DNA from: an uncultured Clostridia bacterium | GTDB taxonomy: Bacteria > Bacillota > Clostridia > Oscillospirales > Ruminococcaceae | Length of the DNA: 7,831 nucleotides | Direction: 5' to 3' | Assembly (NCBI GenBank): GCA_937901805.1 | Contig: CALDJI010000235.1 | Span: forward strand, 1 to 7,831 | In this document: piece by piece, positions 1-4,947 of the stretch | Layout of the letters: every line of letters begins with the position of its first letter | Numbering within the stretch: position 1 is the first letter of the stretch | Notes under the pieces: generated by a model | Told to the model about the DNA's origin: nothing | Database searches by the model: none | What the model saw: only the letters and a program-made list of their open reading frames with translations | Made by a program: the position numbers and the translations under genes

Positions 1-20
1 ATCGGTCGAGGGCTTGACCT
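1..20 (+). rRNA. 23S rRNA, 3' end (partial)
   Basis: The first bases read as the extreme 3' end of a bacterial 23S rRNA: a GGTCGAGGGCTTGACC-type segment that closes helix 1 with the 5' end of the molecule. Nearly all of the gene lies outside the window. The exact 3' terminus is an estimate, plus or minus a few bases. A 5S gene about 110 bases downstream supports the call. Confidence 0.65.
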
Positions 21-70
21 TAAATCTGAGGTCTCTTGTCCTAATCCCTCATTTTCGTCTCTCCCCTTTG

Positions 71-102
71 TTCAGTTTTGAAGGTGTACAGTGAAAACTG
101 AA
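71..102 (+). other. 23S-5S spacer hairpin
   Basis: TTCAGTTTT at 71-79 and AAAACTGAA at 94-102 form a perfect 9-bp inverted repeat with a 14-base loop. It lies in the spacer between 23S and 5S rRNA, so a role in folding or processing the rRNA precursor (for example as an RNase III-type substrate) is plausible but is inferred from position only. No tRNA gene is visible in the spacer. Confidence 0.5.
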
Positions 103-130
103 TCTGTATGCTTTCCCTGAAAAGAGAAAA

Positions 131-247
131 GCTGGTGTCAATGACGCTTAGGATCCACCTGTTCCCATCCCGAACACAGAAGTTAAGCTAAGCGGTGCCG
201 AAGATACTTGGCGGGTGACTGCCTGGAAAAATAGGTCGATGCCGATT
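131..247 (+). rRNA. rrf: 5S ribosomal RNA
   Basis: This is a complete 5S rRNA of about 117 bases. The highly conserved core is present: CCTGTTCCCATCCCGAACACAG (loop B/helix III region, about 158-179), GAAGTTAAGC (about 179-188), and the distal TACTTGG and CTGCCTGG segments. The 5' end (GGTGTC) pairs with the 3' end (GATGCC) to form helix I. It follows the 23S tail and is followed directly by an intrinsic terminator, as expected for the last gene of an rRNA operon. The ends could be off by a few bases. Confidence 0.95.
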
Positions 248-250
248 TCA

Positions 251-282
251 AAAAAGACTGTCGATTCTGACAGTCTTTTTTC
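251..282 (+). terminator. rRNA operon intrinsic terminator
   Basis: A run of A, then GACTGTC (256-262), a 6-base loop, GACAGTC (269-275) and a T-rich run form a strong intrinsic terminator just after 5S rRNA. The A and T tracts extend the stem to about 12 bp. Confidence 0.93.
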
Positions 283-305
283 TTTATCTTTGTAGAACAT
301 TTGTT

Positions 306-334
306 TTGACATTCCTGCATGGATTTGTTATGCT
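306..334 (+). promoter_or_regulatory. Promoter of first MFS gene
   Basis: A perfect -35 TTGACA (306-311), a 17-base spacer and -10 TATGCT (329-334) are present. The -10 is preceded by TG-T, which makes it an extended -10. Transcription would begin about 341, giving a 5' UTR of only about 22 bases before the TTG start at 364. The promoter follows the rRNA terminator, so the gene is independently transcribed. Confidence 0.85.
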
Positions 335-363
335 GTATCTGATTGAAACTGGAGGGTTGCAGT

Positions 364-1593
364 TTGAACAGTAATACCGTATGGAATGTCAGAAAAAAGA
401 ATAATGTTTTTTTGCCAGCCGCTTTTATGACGGCACAAGCAGGATACAGTATTTATTTTGGTTTTATTGTAAGCTATTTGACCGCTCAGGGGATGAATTC
501 TACGGGGATAGGGTTTATCCTCATGCTTTGTGCATTATTTAATTTGTTTTCACAGCCCCTGCTTGGCTTTATCAGCGATACCTATTTCCCTTCTAAGCAG
601 ATTTTGCTTGTTATGGCAATTATCGCAGTCCCTTTGAGTTTTGTGTTGCCGATTGCAATAGCTATTCCGGTTATTGCTGTATTCTCCATTGTGTTGATGG
701 CTATGATAGAGTATTCTTTTGCCAATTTGTTTGATACCTGGATTGTGCAGCTCAATGAGAAAATCGGCGGAATCCACTACCCGTTCGCTAAGGGCATGGC
801 TTCCTTTGGATATGCACTGGCCAGCTTAATTGTTGGTAAGATTCTGGCAGCGGTGGGAACAGGATGGATGTTCTTTATCCATGCACTTGTAATGGGTTTG
901 TTGATCTTGTTCCTTTTGCCTTTGGATAAGGTCACCTGTAAAAATCAAAACCAGAATACAAAAAAGAGGAATTCTCTTTCCCTGCTGCAGACAGCAAAGG
1001 TTTTGGCGAAAAATCAAGACTATGTATTATTTGTAGCAGCATATATCCTTGTCAATGTAGGAATGCGCTTTATCACTTCTTTTTATCCAACACTAATTGC
1101 GGTGCGGGGTGGAAATGAAGGGGATCTGGGCGTTGGCTTTTTTCTCTGTTCGATGAGTGAAGTTCCATTTATTTTTCTTTTCTCAAAATTTTCTAAACGT
1201 CTCCGTATCGAGCATATCATGTTGTTTGCTTTAAGTATGTTTGCAGTCAAAAATATTGGCATGTACCTTTCGCCAAATGTCCTCGCATTACAATTGTCCC
1301 AGTTATTCCAAGGGCCTTCTTTTGGGCTCTATCTGCCCGCGGTGGTTTTGTATATGCGCAAAATCACGCCGGTTCAGATTTCAGCGACGGCATTAATGCT
1401 TTTAAGTGCAGTTACCAATGCTGTGGGGAGCGTTGCCGGCAACTTTTTTGGAGGAATTTTTATCGATCAATTCGGGATCTATCCCTCTATTTTAATTTGT
1501 ATTGTAATACAATTGGTTGGTACGGCTGTATTTTTCTGCAGCCTTGTTTTGAGGAAAATGAAAAGAACGGAAAAAACGGCGATTACAAAATAA
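364..1593 (+). CDS. MFS permease, LacY/MFS_1-like (paralogue 1)
   Basis: A 12-helix major facilitator permease of 409 residues, probably a proton-coupled importer of a small polar solute; the substrate is unknown. I chose the TTG at 364 because GGAGGG at 351-356 lies 7 bases upstream; an earlier in-frame TTG at 343 would put that SD sequence inside the gene. The protein has two six-helix halves joined by a basic loop at about residues 190-210. Aligned by eye with remembered E. coli LacY, charged positions fall near its key residues: D124 near LacY E126, K143 near R144, E266 near E269, K296 near R302. The GWA-like segment reads SFGYALA. This suggests the LacY/nucleoside-symporter side of MFS (Pfam MFS_1_like). 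It is about 54% identical over 82 ungapped N-terminal residues to the permease at 3215-4426. No terminator follows, so read-through into the next gene is possible. Confidence 0.88.
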   Translation: MNSNTVWNVRKKNNVFLPAAFMTAQAGYSIYFGFIVSYLTAQGMNSTGIGFILMLCALFNLFSQPLLGFISDTYFPSKQILLVMAIIAVPLSFVLPIAIAIPVIAVFSIVLMAMIEYSFANLFDTWIVQLNEKIGGIHYPFAKGMASFGYALASLIVGKILAAVGTGWMFFIHALVMGLLILFLLPLDKVTCKNQNQNTKKRNSLSLLQTAKVLAKNQDYVLFVAAYILVNVGMRFITSFYPTLIAVRGGNEGDLGVGFFLCSMSEVPFIFLFSKFSKRLRIEHIMLFALSMFAVKNIGMYLSPNVLALQLSQLFQGPSFGLYLPAVVLYMRKITPVQISATALMLLSAVTNAVGSVAGNFFGGIFIDQFGIYPSILICIVIQLVGTAVFFCSLVLRKMKRTEKTAITK

Positions 1594-1603
1594 GAACGAA
1601 AAC

Positions 1604-1632
1604 TTGACAAATGGATTTTCCAACTGTATACT
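1604..1632 (+). promoter_or_regulatory. Promoter of S-component operon
   Basis: Consensus TTGACA (1604-1609), a 17-base spacer and TATACT (1627-1632) are present. The expected start is about 1639, leaving a leader of about 175 bases before the ATG at 1814. An 8-bp inverted repeat, GATTTTCC (1614-1621) and GGAAAATC (1640-1647), brackets the -10 element and could be an operator. Confidence 0.88.
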
Positions 1633-1703
1633 GTAACACGGAAAATCTGCCAGGAAGGCAGGATACGGTTTTACAAATCAGCAATAGGAAAAAGGATAAA
1701 TGG

Positions 1704-1753
1704 GGCCTGCAGGTCATCTGATACAAAGTATCCGGTGGAATGCAGGCCTTTTT
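1704..1753 (+). terminator. Premature terminator in S-component leader
   Basis: GGCCTGCA (1704-1711) pairs perfectly with TGCAGGCC (1741-1748), followed by five T. The upper arm continues with CATC/GGTG and GATAC/GTATC around an AAA loop, with one 3x3 internal loop and one mismatch. It lies between the promoter at 1604-1632 and the start codon at 1814, so it would stop transcription before the gene unless an alternative fold forms. Confidence 0.85.
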
Positions 1754-1767
1754 GTGAAATCGGTCGG

Positions 1768-1806
1768 CTCCAGAAGGAACCAGATAAAACGACAATTATT
1801 CTGGAG
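1768..1806 (+). promoter_or_regulatory. SD-sequestering hairpin
   Basis: CTCCAGAA (1768-1775) is perfectly complementary to TTCTGGAG (1799-1806), which includes most of the SD sequence GGAGGG (1803-1808), 5 bases before the ATG at 1814. When formed it would block initiation. A competing smaller hairpin, GGCTCC (1766-1771) with GGAACC (1776-1781, one mismatch), uses the same 5' arm and would free the SD sequence. Confidence 0.6.
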
Positions 1807-1813
1807 GGAAACC

Positions 1814-2359
1814 ATGAAACGAAATCAAACAAAAAATCTTGTAATTGCAGCGCTGTGCCTTGCCCTGGGAATTTTATTTCCGCAGATTTTCCATGTCTTT
1901 GGTGCAGGGAGTACTTTTTTACCGATGCATATTCCGGTTTTACTCTGCGGGCTGCTCTGCGGATGGCAGTATGGTGCGCTGTGTGGATTCATCGTCCCTC
2001 TGTTGTCTTCTGCCTTTACCGGGATGCCCCCGATGTTTCCAACAGCGCCGGCGATGATGTTAGAACTCTGCACATATGGGGCGCTGACAGGACTTTTTTA
2101 CCGTAAACAGAAATGGAATATCTATGTTTCCCTAGTCGGTGCGATGCTGGCAGGCCGTGTGGTTTCTGGAATTGCAAACGCTGTTTTTATGGGGATTGCA
2201 GGAAAAGCTTATGGGTTTTCCGCGTTCCTGACGGCCTCTTTTGTCACCGCAGTTCCGGGGATCGTCATTCAGCTTGTGGCGGTGCCGCTGGTGGTTTTGT
2301 GCCTGGAAAAGGCAAATCTTATGGAATCTCCCAAAAAGGCAGCTTATCAGGCTGCGTAG
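1814..2359 (+). CDS. ECF transporter S component (substrate unknown)
   Basis: A 181-residue integral membrane protein with about six hydrophobic segments, the usual size of a substrate-binding (S) subunit of an energy-coupling factor vitamin transporter (Pfam ECF_trnsprt-like). It would capture a vitamin or cofactor precursor and dock onto an EcfA/A'/T module. None is encoded here, so a shared module elsewhere is assumed (group II ECF). The start is ATG 1814, with SD GGAGGG (1803-1808) and an N-terminus of KRNQTKNLVIAALCLALG; longer upstream reading would run through the leader structures. Characteristic segments include LPMHIPVLLCGLLCG (about residues 36-50) and a Gly/Pro-rich stretch, FTGMPPMFPTAPAMMLEL (about 68-85), typical of clostridial S components. 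The gene is followed after 21 bases by a methyltransferase, implying co-transcription. I cannot name the vitamin: neither the leader nor the protein matches a specific family I know. Confidence 0.82.
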   Translation: MKRNQTKNLVIAALCLALGILFPQIFHVFGAGSTFLPMHIPVLLCGLLCGWQYGALCGFIVPLLSSAFTGMPPMFPTAPAMMLELCTYGALTGLFYRKQKWNIYVSLVGAMLAGRVVSGIANAVFMGIAGKAYGFSAFLTASFVTAVPGIVIQLVAVPLVVLCLEKANLMESPKKAAYQAA

Positions 2360-2380
2360 TCGTGGAAAGGTGGTCTGTCA

Positions 2381-2980
2381 ATGGATTCCAAGATTAGTCA
2401 GATAAAGCAGTTTTTTGATGAAAAAGCCGGTAATTGGGATAATATGAATTTCCATGATCCGAAAAAATTGAATATGGTGGTTACAATGGCGCAAATTCCC
2501 GAGGGAGGACGCGTTCTGGATTTGGCATGCGGAACCGGGGTTTTGTTTCCTGAAATTTTGAAAAGAAATCCTTCTGAACTGATGGGAGTGGATTTATCCG
2601 ACGCAATGATTGCCCGGGCAAAGGAGAAATTTCAGGATTCCCGCCTGCGTCTGATCGCTGCAGATTTTTTTGATTTGCAGGAAACAGGATTTGACGTTGT
2701 GACCATATACAGCGCATACCCGCATTTTTTGGATAAGGATAAGTTGCTGCATCATGTTTGGGAAACGTTGAAGCCTGGCGGCAGGGTTTTGGTTGCCCAT
2801 ACAGATAGCCGCCATCAAATCAACCATCGGCATAGCGGAGGGGCGCATGTACAGTCGGTTTCTTCCCATTTAGGGACAGCTTGGGAGGAATCAAGATGGT
2901 TTGACCCCTATTTTACCCTTGATATTCTTGCGGATACGCCGGAGTTTTATTTGATTTCCGGGATCAAAAAAGAAAGATAA
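2381..2980 (+). CDS. Class I SAM-dependent methyltransferase
   Basis: A 199-residue soluble protein with a Rossmann-like methyltransferase core. Motif I, VLDLACGTG, is at residues 45-53. The acidic residue that binds the SAM ribose follows strand 2 (GVDLS, D71). AAD at 93-95 fits motif III, FDVVTIYSAYPHF (104-116) fits motif IV, and LKPGGRVLVAH (130-140) fits the post-core motif. The substrate is not identifiable. After the core, residues 140-163 hold six histidines (H140, H145, H149, H151, H156, H163), which is unusual and might bind metal. The ATG at 2381 has an AAAGGTGG SD sequence (2366-2373). The gene lies 21 bases after the S component and shares its promoter and leader, so it may modify what that transporter brings in. 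A very strong terminator follows. Confidence 0.87.
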   Translation: MDSKISQIKQFFDEKAGNWDNMNFHDPKKLNMVVTMAQIPEGGRVLDLACGTGVLFPEILKRNPSELMGVDLSDAMIARAKEKFQDSRLRLIAADFFDLQETGFDVVTIYSAYPHFLDKDKLLHHVWETLKPGGRVLVAHTDSRHQINHRHSGGAHVQSVSSHLGTAWEESRWFDPYFTLDILADTPEFYLISGIKKER

Positions 2981-3020
2981 AAAGAGGCTGTTTTGGCAAT
3001 TCGCCAAAACAGCCTCTTTT
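2980..3020 (+). terminator. Intrinsic terminator after methyltransferase
   Basis: A perfect 18-bp stem (2980-2997 with 3003-3020), with a 5-base loop AATTC, ends in TTTT and continues T-rich (CTTTT). The A-rich 5' flank would also give a T tract on the - strand, so it could work both ways. It starts at the last base of the stop codon. Confidence 0.95.
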
Positions 3021-3036
3021 CTTTTGCCTATTATAT

Positions 3037-3105
3037 GGAAATATATTGATGATATTTCCTGCAATATGGTAATATGTCAGAAAAATATTGTGTAATTGTA
3101 CAATT
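3037..3105. promoter_or_regulatory. AT-rich dyads upstream of second MFS promoter
   Basis: Three dyads lie in a row. GGAAATAT (3037-3044) pairs with ATATTTCC (3052-3059). CAATAT (3062-3067) pairs with ATATTG (3085-3090). AATTGTACAATT at 3094-3105 is a perfect 12-bp palindrome ending 7 bases before the -35 element. They look like possible operator or activator sites, but no binding protein can be named, and AT-rich DNA yields dyads by chance. Confidence 0.4.
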
Positions 3106-3112
3106 TTGTTCC

Positions 3113-3141
3113 TTGAATGGGGATTTTCACTTTGATAAAAT
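3113..3141 (+). promoter_or_regulatory. Promoter of second MFS gene
   Basis: TTGAAT (3113-3118), a 17-base spacer and TAAAAT (3136-3141) are present. The expected start is about 3148, giving a leader of about 67 bases. The leader contains a 7-bp hairpin, CAGAGCA (3172-3178) with TGCTCTG (3190-3196), whose loop carries an SD-like AGGAGG. Confidence 0.75.
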
Positions 3142-3188
3142 AAACATAAGAATCCAAAGAGTTGCATAAAACAGAGCAGGAGGTTCTT

Positions 3189-3218
3189 TTGCTCTGCAAA
3201 TTGGGGGAAAGGGAATGA
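3189..3218 (+). CDS. Possible 9-codon leader ORF (uORF)
   Basis: A TTG at 3189 follows a perfect AGGAGG (3178-3183) at 5 bases and reads 9 codons (MLCKLGERE) to a TGA at 3216-3218. That stop overlaps the ATG of the MFS gene as ATGA. This geometry is typical of translational coupling. The peptide has no recognisable function, and the MFS gene also has its own weaker G-rich SD sequence (3203-3207), so this may be accidental. Confidence 0.3.
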   Translation: MLCKLGERE

Positions 3219-4426
3219 AAAGAAAGCCCGGACAAAAAGCGACTATTTTTCTCGCTATGGGAAACGCAGTGTCCAACGGCGGCGTCTGTATCTATTTTGG
3301 TTTTATCGTCATGTTTTTGACACAGCATGGGTACAGCGAAAGCTGGATTGGCCTGGTGATGATGCTTTGTGCATTGGCCAATATGTTTTCCCAGCCCCTC
3401 ATTGGGTATTTGACGGATACATTTATTCCAAATAAACAGATGCTGCTTGTACTTGCAGCAGTCAGTATTCCAATTGGTTTTATCCTTCCGGCGGGCGTTT
3501 CGATCCCTGTGGTCGCCGCATTTTCGATCATTTTGCTCTCTGTTGTCGAACAGATTTATGGACCTCTGTTTGATGTATGGACAGTTCGGCTCAACGAGCG
3601 GCATGGCGGAGTGGACTACGGCGTTACGCGGGGATTCGGTTCCATTGGGTATGCACTCGCGGCAATGGCAGCGGGCAAATGCTTTGACTGGATTGGTATT
3701 GAGTGGATGTTTGTCCTGCACGCCGTTGTGATGGGCATTTTGATTATTGTAGTGGCTTTCACAGAAAACGTCCCCTGCGATAATAAAAAAGAGGGAAAGG
3801 AAACCGGAGAGATGAGCCGTGTTTCCATGGGCCGGGCATTATTGATGCTTGCAAAAAACAAAAAGTACATGCTGTTTCTTTTTAGTTATCTTTTTATCGG
3901 CGTTGGAATGAAGTTTGTCGGGTTGTTTTATCCTGTACTGATTGAGACAAAGGGCGGGACAGAAGGGGATCTGGGGATTGGATTGGCCATTATGTCCCTG
4001 AGTGAATTTCCCTTTATGTTTTTATATTCTAAATATTCCAAACATTTTTCCATTGAAAAATTGATGATGTTCTCATTGGGAATGTACGTTGTGCGGGATG
4101 TCGCCATGCTGTTGGCACCAAATCTCCTGATGTTGGAATTAGCACAGGTAACACAGGGTCTGTCTTTCGGGATTTTTTTGCCGGCATTCCTATTTTATAT
4201 GAAGTATATTACGCCGCGTCGGATTACCACGACGGCTATCACGGTTGTCGGTTCCGCCGGAGGGGCTCTGGCCAGTGTGGCGGGCACTTTTTTAGGAGGA
4301 ATGATGGTTGAACAACTGGGAATTTATCCTTCTATGTTCTGCTGTACGGGCCTGGCTGTCATTGGTTTTCTCCTGTATCTTGTCAGCATGCGGGTTAAAC
4401 GGGACGAAATGGATATCAGTGTATAG
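3215..4426 (+). CDS. MFS permease, LacY/MFS_1-like (paralogue 2)
   Basis: A 403-residue, 12-helix MFS permease, paralogous to the one at 364-1593. The two share long identical blocks such as YFGFIV, MLCAL, FSQPL and GNEGDLG/GGTEGDLG, with roughly half the residues identical in the N-terminal part. It is likely a proton-coupled symporter in the plasma membrane; the substrate is unknown. Charged residues that line up by eye with LacY E126, R144, E269 and R302 are D120, R139, E264 and R294. Here both basic positions are arginine as in LacY, whereas paralogue 1 has lysines. The loop between the halves is charged (residues about 186-200, KKEGKETGE). The ATG at 3215 has GGGGG at 3203-3207 as its SD sequence. 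It has its own promoter and is separated from the methyltransferase by a strong terminator, so it is regulated separately despite the likely functional link. Confidence 0.9.
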   Translation: MKRKPGQKATIFLAMGNAVSNGGVCIYFGFIVMFLTQHGYSESWIGLVMMLCALANMFSQPLIGYLTDTFIPNKQMLLVLAAVSIPIGFILPAGVSIPVVAAFSIILLSVVEQIYGPLFDVWTVRLNERHGGVDYGVTRGFGSIGYALAAMAAGKCFDWIGIEWMFVLHAVVMGILIIVVAFTENVPCDNKKEGKETGEMSRVSMGRALLMLAKNKKYMLFLFSYLFIGVGMKFVGLFYPVLIETKGGTEGDLGIGLAIMSLSEFPFMFLYSKYSKHFSIEKLMMFSLGMYVVRDVAMLLAPNLLMLELAQVTQGLSFGIFLPAFLFYMKYITPRRITTTAITVVGSAGGALASVAGTFLGGMMVEQLGIYPSMFCCTGLAVIGFLLYLVSMRVKRDEMDISV

Positions 4427-4456
4427 GGTTTTGCCAATGCCCGCAAAACAGATCTG

Positions 4457-4486
4457 TTAGGAAATCTTAATGGAATATGCTATACT
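4457..4486 (+). promoter_or_regulatory. Promoter of fluC, extended -10
   Basis: TATACT (4481-4486) is preceded by TG-C (4478-4480), an extended -10. The best -35 is TTAGGA (4457-4462), with an 18-base spacer and only 3 of 6 consensus matches. The start would be about 4493, leaving about 39 bases before the ATG at 4532. I see no fluoride riboswitch in this short leader. Confidence 0.65.
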
Positions 4487-4531
4487 GTTATAAGGTAAAG
4501 GGATAGTATATAGGATATCGAGGGCTTTTAT

Positions 4532-4560
4532 ATGGAGAAACTGCTGTGGGTTGGGCGGCG
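4532..4560 (+). other. Apparent frameshift at the 5' end of fluC
   Basis: An ATG at 4532 has an ideal SD sequence (GAGGG 4520-4524, 7-base spacing) and encodes MEKLLWVG, a natural start for a FluC protein. That frame then reads RRIGRHLS and stops at 4637-4639 after 35 codons. The fluC frame (LGGALGAICRY) begins at 4551, one base out. Adding a second GGGTT unit to the single one at 4548-4552 would join the two frames as MEKLLWVGLGGALGA, the usual family N-terminus. Removing one G from the GGG run would join them as MEKLLWLGGALGA. Either a real mutation or a sequencing or assembly error could explain this. Confidence 0.7.
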
Positions 4561-4898
4561 CATTGGGCGCCATCTGTCGTTACTTATTGGGATTGTTGCC
4601 TATGCGGACTGCTTTTCCGTTTGTGACGCTGGGAATTAATTTTACGGGGGCAGTCCTGATAGGCTTTGTGGCCTGTGCGGCGATCTGTACGGGACTTTCC
4701 GAAAATCTTGTTCTTTTTTTGAAGACGGGTTTCTGCGGGGGATTTACTACGTTTTCGGCCTTTTCCCTGGAAACTTTTCAACTTTTGGAAAATGGGAAAC
4801 CAGGTTATGGACTTGTTTACGCGTTTGCCAGCGTTTTTTTCTGCATTTTCGGCGTTTGGATCGGCGGGAAATTAAGCGCCTTTTTTCTGACCCGGTAA
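4551..4898 (+). CDS. fluC: Fluoride channel FluC/CrcB (5' end disrupted)
   Basis: A small four-helix membrane protein of the FluC (CrcB) family, dimeric channels that let fluoride leave the cytoplasm. Family marks are GGALGAICRYLLG at the N-terminus (residues 2-14), the N-x-x-G element in GINFTGAVLIG (about 28-38), and the hallmark GFCGGFTTFSAFSLE (about 60-74), whose Phe residues line the pore. Length is 115 residues from the TTG at 4551, against about 120-130 for the family. The missing N-terminal residues are encoded at 4532 in another frame (see the frameshift entry). The TTG has no well-placed SD sequence: GGAG lies 13 bases away, at 4534-4537. The core helices are intact, so a protein started at 4551 could still fold, but expression would be poor. 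Neighbours show no functional link, and no terminator separates it from the next gene. Confidence 0.85.
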   Translation: MGGALGAICRYLLGLLPMRTAFPFVTLGINFTGAVLIGFVACAAICTGLSENLVLFLKTGFCGGFTTFSAFSLETFQLLENGKPGYGLVYAFASVFFCIFGVWIGGKLSAFFLTR

Positions 4899-4947
4899 TC
4901 CGAACACGGCAAAAGGTTATGGTGATTGAAAAGAGGGAGGGAATAGC

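Larger units (their letters stand above)
1639..1813 (+). promoter_or_regulatory. Structured leader RNA, putative riboswitch or attenuator
   Basis: The leader of about 175 bases contains several elements. There is a small hairpin, CTGCC/GGCAG (about 1647-1661). GGATAC (1661-1666) is fully complementary to GTATCC (1728-1733), which is otherwise part of the terminator arm. An intrinsic terminator follows at 1704-1753, and then a hairpin that buries the SD sequence (1768-1806). The long leader, competing pairings and premature terminator ahead of a vitamin-type transporter gene are the usual signs of a riboswitch. I could not match it to the consensus of TPP, FMN, cobalamin, folate, preQ1, SAM, purine or T-box elements, so the ligand is unknown. 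Confidence 0.6.

Noticed and set aside
21..130. tRNA gene in the 23S-5S spacer
   Set aside because: No cloverleaf or GTTCRA-type T-loop is present; the only clear structure is the 9-bp hairpin at 71-102.
1735..1747. GGTGGAATGCAGG resembles a T-box sequence (GGTGG-ACCGCGG)
   Set aside because: It forms the 3' arm of the terminator, whereas a T-box lies on the 5' side of its terminator. No specifier-loop structure fits the short leader, and ACCGCGG is not matched.
1700..1813. Longer S-component ORF starting at 1700
   Set aside because: It would begin inside the leader terminator, has no SD sequence, and encodes a non-membrane N-terminus. ATG 1814 has GGAGGG and a family-like start.
1735..2397. 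Several overlapping + strand ORFs inside the S-component gene
   Set aside because: They are Cys- and Arg-rich out-of-frame readings without SD sequences or family patterns.
3077..3721. Long - strand ORF of 214 codons opposite the second MFS gene
   Set aside because: It is antisense to a clearly conserved MFS gene and its promoter, rich in His, Cys and Asn with no domain pattern and no SD sequence. It is a shadow of the real gene.
4428..4449. GTTTTGC/GCAAAAC hairpin after the second MFS gene as a terminator
   Set aside because: The stem is only 7 bp and AT-rich, the loop is 8 bases, and no T tract follows.
4427..4531. Fluoride riboswitch upstream of fluC
   Set aside because: The leader from the predicted start is only about 39 bases and lacks the conserved GGNGATGG-type and pseudoknot segments. 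None is visible in the whole intergenic region.
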